Source: Sporosarcina sp. FSL K6-1508
Lineage (GTDB): Bacteria > Bacillota > Bacilli > Bacillales_A > Planococcaceae
Length of the DNA stretch: 64,000 nucleotides
Direction: 5' to 3'
Assembly (NCBI RefSeq): GCF_038007465.1
Contig: NZ_JBBOXF010000001.1
Span: 124,001-188,000 of the forward strand
Made by a program: the position numbers and the translations under genes. Below, piece by piece: positions 1 through 7,699 of the stretch. The notes beneath the pieces are model-generated. The model was not told where the DNA came from. It saw only the letters and a list, made by a program, of their open reading frames with translations, and did not search any database. Numbering within the stretch: the stretch's first letter is position 1; every line of letters starts with the position of its first letter.

Positions 1-989
1 AAACCAAATAAAATTGGTTCATTAATATTAAATATACCTGGCCCCGCACTTAATCCCGAGACGTTGCGATAGTGTTTATGGCGACGGCCTGCGATGAATA
101 CTGCAATAATCAAACCAAGTGTTGCACCTGTACCCCCTAAATACATAAAGGCATCAAAAAATGGTTTTGTCACGATATAAGGAATTTCTATTCCCGCTTC
201 AAACGCTTTTATATTTGCTTCAATGGCAGGTAAATAAACTGCCTGCATAACCGGCTCCATAACATTTGCGCCGTGAAGTCCAAAAAACCAAAGGACGTGG
301 ACAATTAATGCAATAACAATGGCCGAAGCTGGTGTGTTAGCCAATTTTGAGACCGGTTCCTGTAATGCATCGAAGAAAGCTTGATGGATATCGGGCATAC
401 CCGCTACTATAGTGAATACCTTAACGAGACCAAATACACTGATTGCAATCATTGCTGGAAATAAAGCTGCAAATGATTTTGAAACGGCCGGCGGAACGCT
501 CGGAGGCATCTTCATTACGAGTCTCTTACTGCCAAGTAATCTCGTGAAAATTTCAGTTGAAACAAGCGCTACAATAATAGCGATAAATAAGCCCTGTGAA
601 CCGGCCCAAATTAATGGCAATCCTGAGCCCTCCGCAATGGGTGTCGTAATTGTTAATAAAGAAGCAAAAGCGACAACCCCGGCTGACAGACCGTCCTTAT
701 CGTATGAACGGGCAAGTTGATAGGCAATTGTGAAAGCGATAAGTAACGAAACTATTGCGAATGTCCCCGTCCAAACGGCTCCACCAAATTGCTTCCAAGT
801 ATCACCGCCAAAAATCATCTCCATAAAATTCTGATATGCCTCAATCGGCAAGTTATTGATAAGCGTAACCATTGAACCTAAAATCATTAATGGCATAATA
901 ATAACAAAGCCATCACGAATGGCAGCTAGGTGACGTTGAGCCCCAATACGACCGCCAATCTCCATAAACTTATCCATTTTCCCACTCAT
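1..989 (-). CDS. PTS EIIC, lactose/cellobiose family (3' end beyond window)
   Basis: Translating the minus strand from the ATG at 989 gives an uninterrupted reading frame to the window edge (about 329 residues, so the C-terminal part is missing). It opens MSGKMDKFMEIGGRIGAQRH, followed by a hydrophobic segment (RDGFVIIMPLMILGS), the usual N-terminus of CelB/LicC-type membrane transporters. Further on are WFFGLHGANVMEPV and a C-terminal NINEPILFG, the family's sugar-binding NEP signature. EIIC forms the membrane channel that imports a beta-glucoside while EIIB phosphorylates it. A GGGGAG site lies six bases before the ATG. It follows the EIIB gene by 145 bases on the same strand and probably shares its sigma-54 promoter. 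The sugar cannot be fixed from sequence; cellobiose or chitobiose is likely. Confidence 0.93.
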   Translation of the reverse strand, partial: MSGKMDKFMEIGGRIGAQRHLAAIRDGFVIIMPLMILGSMVTLINNLPIEAYQNFMEMIFGGDTWKQFGGAVWTGTFAIVSLLIAFTIAYQLARSYDKDGLSAGVVAFASLLTITTPIAEGSGLPLIWAGSQGLFIAIIVALVSTEIFTRLLGSKRLVMKMPPSVPPAVSKSFAALFPAMIAISVFGLVKVFTIVAGMPDIHQAFFDALQEPVSKLANTPASAIVIALIVHVLWFFGLHGANVMEPVMQAVYLPAIEANIKAFEAGIEIPYIVTKPFFDAFMYLGGTGATLGLIIAVFIAGRRHKHYRNVSGLSAGPGIFNINEPILFG

Positions 990-1134
990 CTTTTTCTCCC
1001 CTTTTATTCTTTCTTAGATAAATATGAAAGTACTATTTAATTAAATATTCCATTAATTAATTCCAGAATCAGAAATCCGGCCGATCTGCCGAACTTCTTC
1101 CCATACGATCCCCTAGTAAACTTGTAGCCTGTAT

Positions 1135-1437
1135 TCACAACATTGCGAGAGCCTTTATCAGAACCGATTCGCCATTCATTGTTCCATAGTCAATACTTTC
1201 GATTACTTCGACAGGGATGTTTTTCCCTTCAACTGCTTTTTCAATTTTCTTTTTCAGGTATCGTACTTGCGGCCCCAATAGCAGAACATCAATGGTATCG
1301 AAATACCTGTTAGCTTCCGCTTCCGATACGGCAAAAATCTTAACGTCCTCCCCTTTGGCCTTTGCCGCCGCTTCCATTTTCGTCACTAGTAAACTAGTCG
1401 ACATTCCTGCTGAACAAACTAACATAATGGTCTTCAT
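1135..1437 (-). CDS. PTS EIIB, lactose/cellobiose type
   Basis: This 100-residue protein matches the full length of CelA/LicB-type EIIB. It begins MKTIMLVCSAGMSTSLLV; Cys8 in the CSAGMSTS loop is the phosphocysteine that takes phosphate from EIIA and passes it to the sugar in EIIC. Cytoplasmic. GGGGAGGG stands just upstream of the ATG. It is the first gene of the PTS operon: the sigma-54 promoter lies about 175 bases upstream and the EIIC gene follows. No EIIA gene is visible, so it may lie left of the window or be supplied elsewhere. Confidence 0.95.
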   Translation of the reverse strand: MKTIMLVCSAGMSTSLLVTKMEAAAKAKGEDVKIFAVSEAEANRYFDTIDVLLLGPQVRYLKKKIEKAVEGKNIPVEVIESIDYGTMNGESVLIKALAML

Positions 1438-1520
1438 TACATTTCCCTCCCCTTTCTATGTTTTGTGACTCTATATAAGTTGAAATAAAGAATTCCAATG
1501 AACCGCTGTAGCGCTAGGGG

Positions 1521-1538
1521 GTGCCTTCGCTCAGTTTA
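1521..1538. repeat. Short dispersed repeat, partner at 46353-46370
   Basis: The 18 bases GTGCCTTCGCTCAGTTTA recur at 46353-46370 with three mismatches (GCACCTTCGCTTAGTTTA). Here the element lies in the predicted untranslated leader of the PTS operon. At 46 kb it ends a longer hairpin-rich intergenic block. It is probably a fragment of a genome-wide intergenic repeat. Confidence 0.45.
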
Positions 1539-1610
1539 AACACAGGATTCAAGACTTCAACTCATAGGGCAAACTTACATAGAGCCACAATTTCCTATAC
1601 GCTATTAATA

Positions 1611-1628
1611 ATGCAAGAAGCGTGCCAA
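1611..1628 (-). promoter_or_regulatory. Sigma-54 (-24/-12) promoter of the PTS operon
   Basis: Read on the minus strand the bases are TTGGCACGCTTCTTGCAT, an almost ideal match to TGGCACG-N4-TTGCW. The GG and GC doublets are separated by exactly ten bases, as sigma-54 requires. Transcription would start near 1600 and run left, giving a leader of about 160 bases before EIIB. The adjacent activator gene carries the GAFTGA loop used to contact sigma-54, which makes the pairing consistent. Confidence 0.9.
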
Positions 1629-1638
1629 GTTTCCCACG

Positions 1639-1652
1639 TGTAAACGCTGTCA
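1639..1652. promoter_or_regulatory. cre site (CcpA operator)
   Basis: TGTAAACGCTGTCA fits the catabolite-responsive element consensus TGWAANCGNTNWCA at every position. It sits about 11 bases upstream of the -24 element. CcpA bound here would block the activator or its DNA loop when better sugars are present, as in the Bacillus subtilis lev operon. Binding itself is inferred. Confidence 0.75.
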
Positions 1653-1674
1653 TTTGAGCTTTACTAATTTACAC

Positions 1675-1718
1675 AAAAGAACACAAGCGTGTAAATCATT
1701 ACACGCTTGTGTTCTTTT
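1675..1718 (-). terminator. Perfect 20-bp inverted repeat, likely terminator of the activator gene
   Basis: Arms 1675-1694 and 1699-1718 are perfect complements around a four-base loop, and both ends run into A/T (AAAAG... ...CTTTT). It lies between the activator gene, which ends at 2033, and the PTS promoter, so it can terminate leftward transcription. It is also 75-115 bp upstream of the sigma-54 start, where enhancer sites for such activators sit, so an upstream activating sequence is an alternative. Confidence 0.6.
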
Positions 1719-1727
1719 GAAAACATC

Positions 1728-2010
1728 GAAATGCGCAAGGCGCTGTTAGACGCGACAGGCATAAGTCAATCCAACGACGTGGCGTTCTTTGCCCGGGAAG
1801 GATGAAGTTCAATCCTTCCTAGTTGGATTGCTTATGACCCGAGCGGCTAGCGCCTGGAGCTGGACAATACGAAATGCGCAGGCGCCTTGATAGACCCGAA
1901 AAGCGCTGGAGGGCCATAAGATAAAAGCGTTCTTTGCCTTTAACCCATGGACCGAAGCGACTCGAGGGGCTAGCGCCTGGAGCTAGACAATAAGAAATGC
2001 GCAAGGCGCC
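1728..2010. repeat. Tandem dispersed-repeat block (two units and a partial third)
   Basis: Unit A (1728-1870) and unit B (1871-1992) both open with GAAATGCGCA(A)GGCGC and both close with GCTAGCGCCTGGAGCTRGACAA. A third copy starts at 1994 and stops at 2010. Unit A carries an internal inverted repeat (ATAAGTCAATCCAAC near 1761 against GTTGGATTGCTTAT near 1822). GC content is higher than in the surroundings. No believable protein is encoded. It resembles intergenic repeat families of Bacillales, from memory only. Confidence 0.6.
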
Positions 2011-2032
2011 TCGGTGATTCCAAAGTAGATCT

Positions 2033-4693
2033 TCAATGATTCTCCCTGAACATCTGATAAATATGCATTAATTCACTTTCCGCAAAAGCGATATCATATT
2101 CAACTGCCAAGTCTTTCAGTGTATTTTTCACAATCACCAGCTCTTCCATATTTTCTTGACGGAATTGGTCCATATTGGGGAATGGCCGGCTCGGTTGATT
2201 TAATCGCATACTTTCAATCAAAAAAGCTAAATGAAGAATAATTCCTGTATCGACACCATCATCTAGTGTGATTTCTAATTTTAATTCAAGATTAATTACG
2301 GCTTTTTGCAAAAGTTGTATCAAACGGTCGACAGAAGGGATCATTTTAAAATGACTTTCAAGCGCTTTAACCATCTCACTGTAAGGCTCATGATTGCCAA
2401 TCATATTTTCCAATCGTTTCAAATGATGTTCTTGGAAGACTTCTGTTGGCGAAAAGTAAGGGATATTGTGGTAATCAACACGAACAGTTCCGGCAATGGC
2501 TAGTATATTGTATTCTTCTAACAATTGATCGATTTTTTCTCTAAAAGATTGTCTATGAAGAAATTGCAAAGAGATCAGTTCGATATTTTTTCCTTCCACA
2601 ATCTTTTCTAACTGTTGTTTAATTTTTTTCGCTACCCCTTCCCCCGTAAAGCAAGCGGTGATAATTGCTCTTTTGGAAGGTTTCGGACGAATAGGGGTCG
2701 AACTAAACTGACTCTCAAGCAATTGCTTGCAACTCTGAAAAATATCATCCAAACTTCTGCCAAGCGAAGCCTTGCGAACCGCTTCCATTACAATAGGCGT
2801 GCTCGCCATTGAAATTGTTTTCGTTTTAATGCCTGTCTCTTCAAATATCATTTGCCCGAAGGTAGAAACCGATCCCATATCTACGAGAAATAAAATTCCT
2901 TTCGTCGGTTTCATGTCATGAATCGCATTTTTGACGAGGCTGTACATATCCCTTACCTCCATTGAAAGCGGCATATCGAAAGCCTTTCCAAGCCGGACGC
3001 CCAACAAATCTTGAACGGTAAGTAACATACTGCTTGCAGTCGTGTTTCCATGCATCATGACAATGATTCCTACTTTATGTTCTTGATCGTACATGCTTTC
3101 CTCAACATCAGAAACTAAAAACATGGCGATAAACCCAATTTCATCAAGCGGAATCTCAATGCCTAATTCATTTTGAATAAGTTGGGCGACTTCTATTGAA
3201 ACTTTAAATTCTTTTGGATATTCCTTATGAATCTCATTTAAGTTAGGATGCGTAATAATAGTGTTTTGGTTAATCCGCTCAATCGTCCCCTGTAAATGAA
3301 GGGCAAATGCAAATTTGATTTTCTTCTCATAGGTACGCTTTAATTCTGGTTCTACATAATGATAAATTTTATCTGTAATCAACCAGATTTGTTCATTGAC
3401 CATCTCTTCTACGTCAATTTGCGGCAAATGATCAATATACTCATTAAAGTATTGATTGAAGTCAACAAGAAGTTCTTTTTGAATATCTTTTTCATTCTTC
3501 CCTTCTTGGTGAAGCTTACGTAACTTGTTTTCTATATTTTGATAAAGGTCTTCCCCATCTTCCAAGTGAATCTGATCATTATTTTCATCCTTATAGGAAA
3601 ACGTAAAAATTTTCTGTTCTGCTTCTATTAGTCTGTCCATCTTATCGCGAGATTGTTTAACATCCAATAACCCTTTTTGAACATGGATGGGCAAGTCATT
3701 CTGCTGAATTAAAAGTGTCGCTGTCTGATTTGAAATATAGTGCAAAAACGATTTTGCACAAGCAAGTTTTAAATCACGTTGCAATTGTCCAATATTTGCA
3801 GACGTTCGGTATAGTAAAAATGCGGTCAAAACGCGTCTTTCAACATAAATTGTTTCATTTAAACGACCCGATTCCTGAATAAGAAAGTGTTCAATAAGCT
3901 GGTACCGCTCCTCAAATTGACGCTCATCCAAGGAAGGGAGCGTAATTGTCATCGGAATTCTTCTAGTGAAGGTTTCCAGTAAAAAAGATTCAGGGGATTC
4001 TGTTGTCGCTCCAATTATTTGAACTGAAGCCGTTTTCGTTTCTTCGCTATCTCCCAGACTTCGAAATTCACCTTTATCAATGAATGTAAATAGCATTTCC
4101 TGTCCTTCCGGAGGCAGCCTATGAATTTCATCTAAAAACAAGATTCCCTTGTCCGCTTTTTCGATTAACCCGGTACGATCTTCCGTTGCCCCTGTAAACG
4201 CCCCTTTTTTCACACCAAAAATATGACCAAACAAAAGTTGAGGATTTTGAGCGTAATCTGCACAATTGAATTGAATAAAGGCTGCATCCTTATCAATCCT
4301 TTTCGATTCAAGGGCATATTGATACATACACTCGGCAAAAAAAGACTTTCCCGTACCCGTTTTCCCCAGAATCAATGTATGCAGTCCCCTAGGTGGATAA
4401 TGGATGGCAGCTTTCGCCTGCTGAACCGCAATCTTCAAACTTCCTTCCGTGCCAATCAAGTTAAAAAACGCTTCATCCATAGGTTCTCTAGGTTTGATAC
4501 TTGGAGTTACTTCTTTATAAAAGTACAACGTCGGCTTGCCACCTGTTTTCTCTACCAAGCCGTCTCTATGTAGCTCATTCAAATACCGGCTCACATTCGA
4601 ACGGTCCAGTTGCAGCTGTTCCGCGACCTCATTCGCAGAAACCTCTTCATTCACCTTCTTGATATAACGAAAAATATCATCCTTGCGACTCAT
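2033..4693 (-). CDS. LevR/CelR-type sigma-54-dependent activator with PTS regulation domains
   Basis: About 886 residues from the ATG at 4693, chosen because GGGGGAG lies five bases upstream; an in-frame ATG eight codons earlier has no such site. Order of domains: winged-helix DNA binding (residues 1-60, SANEVAEQLQLDRSNVSRYL), AAA+ ATPase with Walker A GKTGTGKS, the sigma-54 contact loop GAFTGA and Walker B GILFLDEIH, PRD1 (FALHLQGTIERI), an EIIA-mannose-like domain (IVMMHGNTTASS), an EIIB-like stretch (ACFTGEG), and PRD2 (ILHLAFLIESM). It activates the neighbouring -24/-12 promoter, and PTS phosphorylation of the PRD histidines would report sugar and energy state. Its pairing with a cellobiose-type rather than mannose-type PTS resembles clostridial CelR. 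Confidence 0.93.
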   Translation of the reverse strand: MSRKDDIFRYIKKVNEEVSANEVAEQLQLDRSNVSRYLNELHRDGLVEKTGGKPTLYFYKEVTPSIKPREPMDEAFFNLIGTEGSLKIAVQQAKAAIHYPPRGLHTLILGKTGTGKSFFAECMYQYALESKRIDKDAAFIQFNCADYAQNPQLLFGHIFGVKKGAFTGATEDRTGLIEKADKGILFLDEIHRLPPEGQEMLFTFIDKGEFRSLGDSEETKTASVQIIGATTESPESFLLETFTRRIPMTITLPSLDERQFEERYQLIEHFLIQESGRLNETIYVERRVLTAFLLYRTSANIGQLQRDLKLACAKSFLHYISNQTATLLIQQNDLPIHVQKGLLDVKQSRDKMDRLIEAEQKIFTFSYKDENNDQIHLEDGEDLYQNIENKLRKLHQEGKNEKDIQKELLVDFNQYFNEYIDHLPQIDVEEMVNEQIWLITDKIYHYVEPELKRTYEKKIKFAFALHLQGTIERINQNTIITHPNLNEIHKEYPKEFKVSIEVAQLIQNELGIEIPLDEIGFIAMFLVSDVEESMYDQEHKVGIIVMMHGNTTASSMLLTVQDLLGVRLGKAFDMPLSMEVRDMYSLVKNAIHDMKPTKGILFLVDMGSVSTFGQMIFEETGIKTKTISMASTPIVMEAVRKASLGRSLDDIFQSCKQLLESQFSSTPIRPKPSKRAIITACFTGEGVAKKIKQQLEKIVEGKNIELISLQFLHRQSFREKIDQLLEEYNILAIAGTVRVDYHNIPYFSPTEVFQEHHLKRLENMIGNHEPYSEMVKALESHFKMIPSVDRLIQLLQKAVINLELKLEITLDDGVDTGIILHLAFLIESMRLNQPSRPFPNMDQFRQENMEELVIVKNTLKDLAVEYDIAFAESELMHIYQMFRENH

Positions 4694-4815
4694 GTATACT
4701 CCCCCTAAGGACTGCATTGTTCAAAATCGAGTTGAACGATCATAGAAAAGTAGGAACTATATTCCTATTATAATACCACAGACTAACTGATCTATACTGA
4801 AAATTCCAAACCGCA

Positions 4816-4848
4816 TAGTTGTAGTGGTGACAGTCACCACTACAACTA
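4816..4848. repeat. Dispersed odd palindrome, copy 1 (TTGTAG arm type)
   Basis: A perfect palindrome with 16-base arms around a single central A; the core is GGTGACAGTCACC and the outer arms read TTGTAGT. It lies between the activator gene and the next gene downstream. Four related copies occur at 12.4, 15.8, 19.6 and 40.5 kb. No T-tract follows, so it is not an ordinary terminator. The 4694-4943 interval holds nothing else except the terminator at 4884-4930. Confidence 0.85.
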
Positions 4849-4883
4849 CGACACTACTCTGATAACTTACGCGAAATAATAAA

Positions 4884-4930
4884 CGAAAAAACAGCTTCTT
4901 TCAGATACTAAATCTGAAGGAAGCCGTTTT
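4884..4930 (-). terminator. Intrinsic terminator of the Excalibur gene
   Basis: On the minus strand, arms ACGGCTTCCTTCAGAT and ATCTGAAAGAAGCTGT pair with G-U tolerance and are followed by a run of T (TTTTTTCGTTT). It lies just after the stop codon at 4944. Confidence 0.85.
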
Positions 4931-4943
4931 ATCGTTCTTATTT

Positions 4944-5213
4944 TTACCGCTCACATGCGATCAAATCTTTATCACGGTCACTTTTTTTGTTTGCGTTATA
5001 AAGTGCTTGGGATACAAACGGTTTGTACTTTGTTTTACCGCCTACGTTTTTGACGGAGGCGGATCTTGCTACGCCGCCTTTGTATACTTTGTTCAGCTCA
5101 GTGCAATTTTTATATGTTACAACTTTTGGGCTTGCTGCTTCGACTTGCACAGCGCTGAATGAGAAGGTGATGGCAATTGCAATTGATAGTAATACAGTAA
5201 ATACCTTTTTCAT
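4944..5213 (-). CDS. Small secreted protein with C-terminal Excalibur domain
   Basis: This 89-residue protein starts at 5213 (AGGAGGC eight bases upstream); the longer frame to 5294 adds an unlikely prefix. Residues 1-27 form a signal peptide (KKVFTVLLSIAIAITFSFSA, then AxA-type cleavage near VEAA). The rest is one Excalibur calcium-binding domain: TYKNCTELNKVYKGGVARS at its start and the acidic SDRDKDLIACER at its end, close to the DxDxDGxxCE consensus but with Arg and Leu in place of two usual residues. The two cysteines (in KNC and IAC) probably form a disulphide. Such domains occur on extracellular nucleases and other surface proteins; a free-standing one has no assigned function. Monocistronic, with its own terminator. 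Confidence 0.85.
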   Translation of the reverse strand: MKKVFTVLLSIAIAITFSFSAVQVEAASPKVVTYKNCTELNKVYKGGVARSASVKNVGGKTKYKPFVSQALYNANKKSDRDKDLIACER

Positions 5214-5533
5214 ACGAACGGCCTCCTTTTCTAGATGATACACTGCAAAAAAAAGGCGTCTTCCCTTGCTTGGTCTATCATAATGACCAGTCAAAGGACT
5301 TTCCCATTAACTATATGATTATCTTAACAGGTCTTAAGTCGAATAAATACATTAAATTATATTTTTTGACACATCGTAGATAGTTGAATAGTATTAACCA
5401 TTACAAATAACTCCAACAACTTAAGTCCTTCAGTTGCTGAAGTCATTCACATTTTTTTGGTACCTTTATGTGCAAAAGAATACATAGTATGGACCATCTA
5501 TTTAGCATTTACCAAGAAAATAGTTTGTCTCGC
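5214..5533. other. Intergenic, no gene seen
   Basis: AT-rich spacer of about 320 bases between the Excalibur gene start and the reductase stop. Apart from the Excalibur ribosome site at 5222-5228 I see no frame with a credible start, no strong hairpin and no repeat. Confidence 0.6.
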
Positions 5534-6250
5534 TTAAATTGACAACTCAACTGATAAAAACTCAGGCAGTTGTTGTTCACGCTTGTCGAGCATAATCTGT
5601 TCTGGCGTGATGCCCTGTTCACGCAGTACTTCAATGTTTTGCACGAGGAATTCGTCGCTACCGACAACATAGAAGAGTCCATCCTTGTCTGCAGCAAGAT
5701 TTTTCACTTCTTCATAGTAGTCTTTACGGTTATCAACGAACTGTGATGTGAACTTCTTGTCAGGTGCGGATTCAAAGACATTAGTGAATAAGAAGTCTTT
5801 TGATGAATCGATGTTTAGGGAATGAATTTGATTGACATTGTCAGCACGTTCAAAATAATCAAGTACAAGCGGTCTGAAAGTTGCCAGGCCGACACCTGAT
5901 GACAGCAGGTAAACACTTTTGTCTTCTCTTTTAAGCGGTACATTTGAATGGGTTTTAAATATTGCAACTTCATTACCGACCTCAAGATTTCTTAAAACCG
6001 TTTTAAACTCAGAGCACTGCTCTCTGATGCGTGTGGTGATACCGATTGAATTTTCATGCGGTAAAGTGGAAATTGACATGTGACGAATCAGGCCACGGTT
6101 TGGTTTATCTCCGGCATTAAAACCTTCCAGTGCGAAGTGGGTGTGGGAACCTTCTTCCCATGTAAAGTCTTTCGGACGATCGAGCAGGTACGTTTTAACC
6201 TCAGGCGTTTCCTCAATAATCTTATTAATTTTAGTCCAGTATATTTGCAT
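5534..6250 (-). CDS. FAD-dependent ferredoxin-reductase-like oxidoreductase
   Basis: This 238-residue protein has the length and layout of a stand-alone ferredoxin-NADP reductase-type flavoprotein. The N-terminal FAD barrel covers about residues 1-100 (KTYLLDRPKDFTWEEGSHTH, then RHMSISTLPHE, corresponding to the RxYS flavin signature). The nucleotide-binding half follows (VYLLSSGVGLATFRPLVLDY, then a GLFYVVGSDEF strand). It moves electrons between NAD(P)H and an unknown acceptor. There is no iron-sulphur or haem domain. GAGGAG precedes the ATG. It stands alone, with no co-directional neighbour close enough for an operon, so its partner is unknown. Confidence 0.8.
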   Translation of the reverse strand: MQIYWTKINKIIEETPEVKTYLLDRPKDFTWEEGSHTHFALEGFNAGDKPNRGLIRHMSISTLPHENSIGITTRIREQCSEFKTVLRNLEVGNEVAIFKTHSNVPLKREDKSVYLLSSGVGLATFRPLVLDYFERADNVNQIHSLNIDSSKDFLFTNVFESAPDKKFTSQFVDNRKDYYEEVKNLAADKDGLFYVVGSDEFLVQNIEVLREQGITPEQIMLDKREQQLPEFLSVELSI

Positions 6251-6693
6251 TATATATTCTCCTCACTCAATTATATTTATCGTTACTATATACTATATAC
6301 TAATTGATAAAAGTTCTCAATTAAATAGATTGGTTATTTCAGATAATTTATGCGCCTTAGATTATCTGGTGTTTCAGAAAAATTCTTGAACTTGAATTAT
6401 TCATAGTTCCAAACGAGGACATTCTCACCACAGATATCCAACTACATGAACTAAGAAGTGATGGTGGGGCATCAAAAAAATAAACAATTAATGCAAATCC
6501 AATCAGACTTCTGAGGCAAGCCGATCATCGTCTCAAAAACAGCGATAAAAACAGTAAGCGGCAATAATTATAAGAGTTAAATTCGTTATTATATACTTTC
6601 TAGATAGTACTTCACCTAATAGTAAATCCTATCATTCATAAACATTCCAATACCAATAGGCCGCGGTTAATACGTATTAATTTTGCATACAAT
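6251..6693. other. Intergenic, decayed sequence
   Basis: About 440 bases upstream of the reductase gene. Minus-strand reading gives short hydrophobic stretches broken by stops (for example TNLTLIIIAAYCFYR near 6550-6600), which may be remains of a membrane-protein gene. No intact feature is supported. Confidence 0.4.
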
Positions 6694-6912
6694 TTAGTAA
6701 AACAGAAAACGCCAACTATCTGAAGAGACAGTGACGTTTTCTGAGTACGATTCTTCTTTAGTCTTACTAAAATTAACGTTTGTTCCCACATCTGTAGAAC
6801 TTGTAATGTTAATCCCACTTCCGTATTTCTGCTTTAGCAGGTTATCTGTATTGTACAATCCTATTCCACGGTGCATTGTTGTCAGTGGGATTAATAGCCT
6901 GCAGTTGTTCAA
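6694..6912 (-). pseudogene. Remnant of a LytS/YpdA-type sensor histidine kinase (ATPase C-terminus)
   Basis: The frame contains HRGIGLYNTDNLLKQKYGSG followed by INITSSTDVGTNVNFSKTK. This matches the end of the HATPase domain of LytS-family kinases, where a G-[IT]-GL-x-N-x-x-x-R-L signature is followed by a G-T-x-V strand. Everything N-terminal (membrane segments, phospho-accepting His, N box) is absent, and stops lie just upstream. A short inverted repeat (CAGAAAACG at about 6702 and CGTTTTCTG at about 6732) lies at its 3' end. No cognate response regulator is nearby. Confidence 0.65.
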
Positions 6913-6969
6913 AAAACTTTGTTACTTTTCCAAATTGCTTCAGGCATAGTAGATCCTGCATTTATTTTA

Positions 6970-7416
6970 TTACAATAACTCTTTTACAACTTTACTGATC
7001 AAACTGCCTTCAGCTTTGCCTTTTAGTTCAGCCATTGCAAGACCCATCACCTTGCCCATATCTTGTTTACCGGCAAAACCATTCGATTCAATAATACTTT
7101 TTATAATTGTTTTGACTTCATCTTCGTCAAGTTGTTTAGGTAGATATACTGTTAGCAACTGGATGCGGTTTTCAAGATCAGTTATCATTTCAACCTTATT
7201 CGATTGTTTCGCGTATTGCAGAGACTCATGAGTTTGCTTAATTTCCGTTTGTATGACTTGCATAACTTCCTCGTCAGTAAGTTCTGTGCCATCATTCTTA
7301 TCGATTTCTTTTTTTTGAATCGTACTTAACACCAAACGAATGCTTGTTAACTCTTCTTTATTTTTCGCTTTCATTGCTTCTTTCATCGAATCCTTAAGCT
7401 GTTGTTTAAGTGTCAT
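6970..7416 (-). CDS. yqeY: GatB/YqeY domain protein
   Basis: A 148-residue protein, the usual YqeY length, and helical throughout. Recognisable pieces are LKDSMKEAMKAKNKEELTSI at the N-terminus, ENRIQLLTVYLPKQL in the middle, and a C-terminal GKVMGLAMAELKGKAEGSLI, the tail domain shared with GatB of the tRNA-dependent amidotransferase. YqeY proteins are cytoplasmic and are thought to bind tRNA; their role is unsettled. AGGAG precedes the ATG. YqeY usually sits beside rpsU; this copy does not, so it may be a second paralogue. Confidence 0.9.
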   Translation of the reverse strand: MTLKQQLKDSMKEAMKAKNKEELTSIRLVLSTIQKKEIDKNDGTELTDEEVMQVIQTEIKQTHESLQYAKQSNKVEMITDLENRIQLLTVYLPKQLDEDEVKTIIKSIIESNGFAGKQDMGKVMGLAMAELKGKAEGSLISKVVKELL

Positions 7417-7526
7417 TTAAAAAACTCCTTTTTCTAATTCATTTTCCACCTATTCCTAGTTTTCATTATATCCTACGTTTATTACTTTTGAAAAAATAAA
7501 GATTTACAAATACACCATAACTAATA

Positions 7527-7567
7527 AAAAACAACAACTCGGACAGGAGTTGTTGTTGTTTTTTATT
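7527..7567 (-). terminator. Terminator downstream of the hydantoinase operon
   Basis: Arms ACAACAACTC and GAGTTGTTGT around a short loop are flanked by A-runs on one side and T-runs on the other, so it can work in both directions. It follows the leftward four-gene operon. The rest of 7417-7699 holds nothing I can name. Confidence 0.85.
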
Positions 7568-7699
7568 GTTGCCGCTAATTCAATGAACGGAGCTATTCTA
7601 TCTACTATTCATAAGAGTTGTCTCCTACGGCAGTCTTGTCCGCCAGGCTTTTCGTTCAAATTAAAACTCCGCTTTCTTCACCAATCAGAGAAAGTTAAA

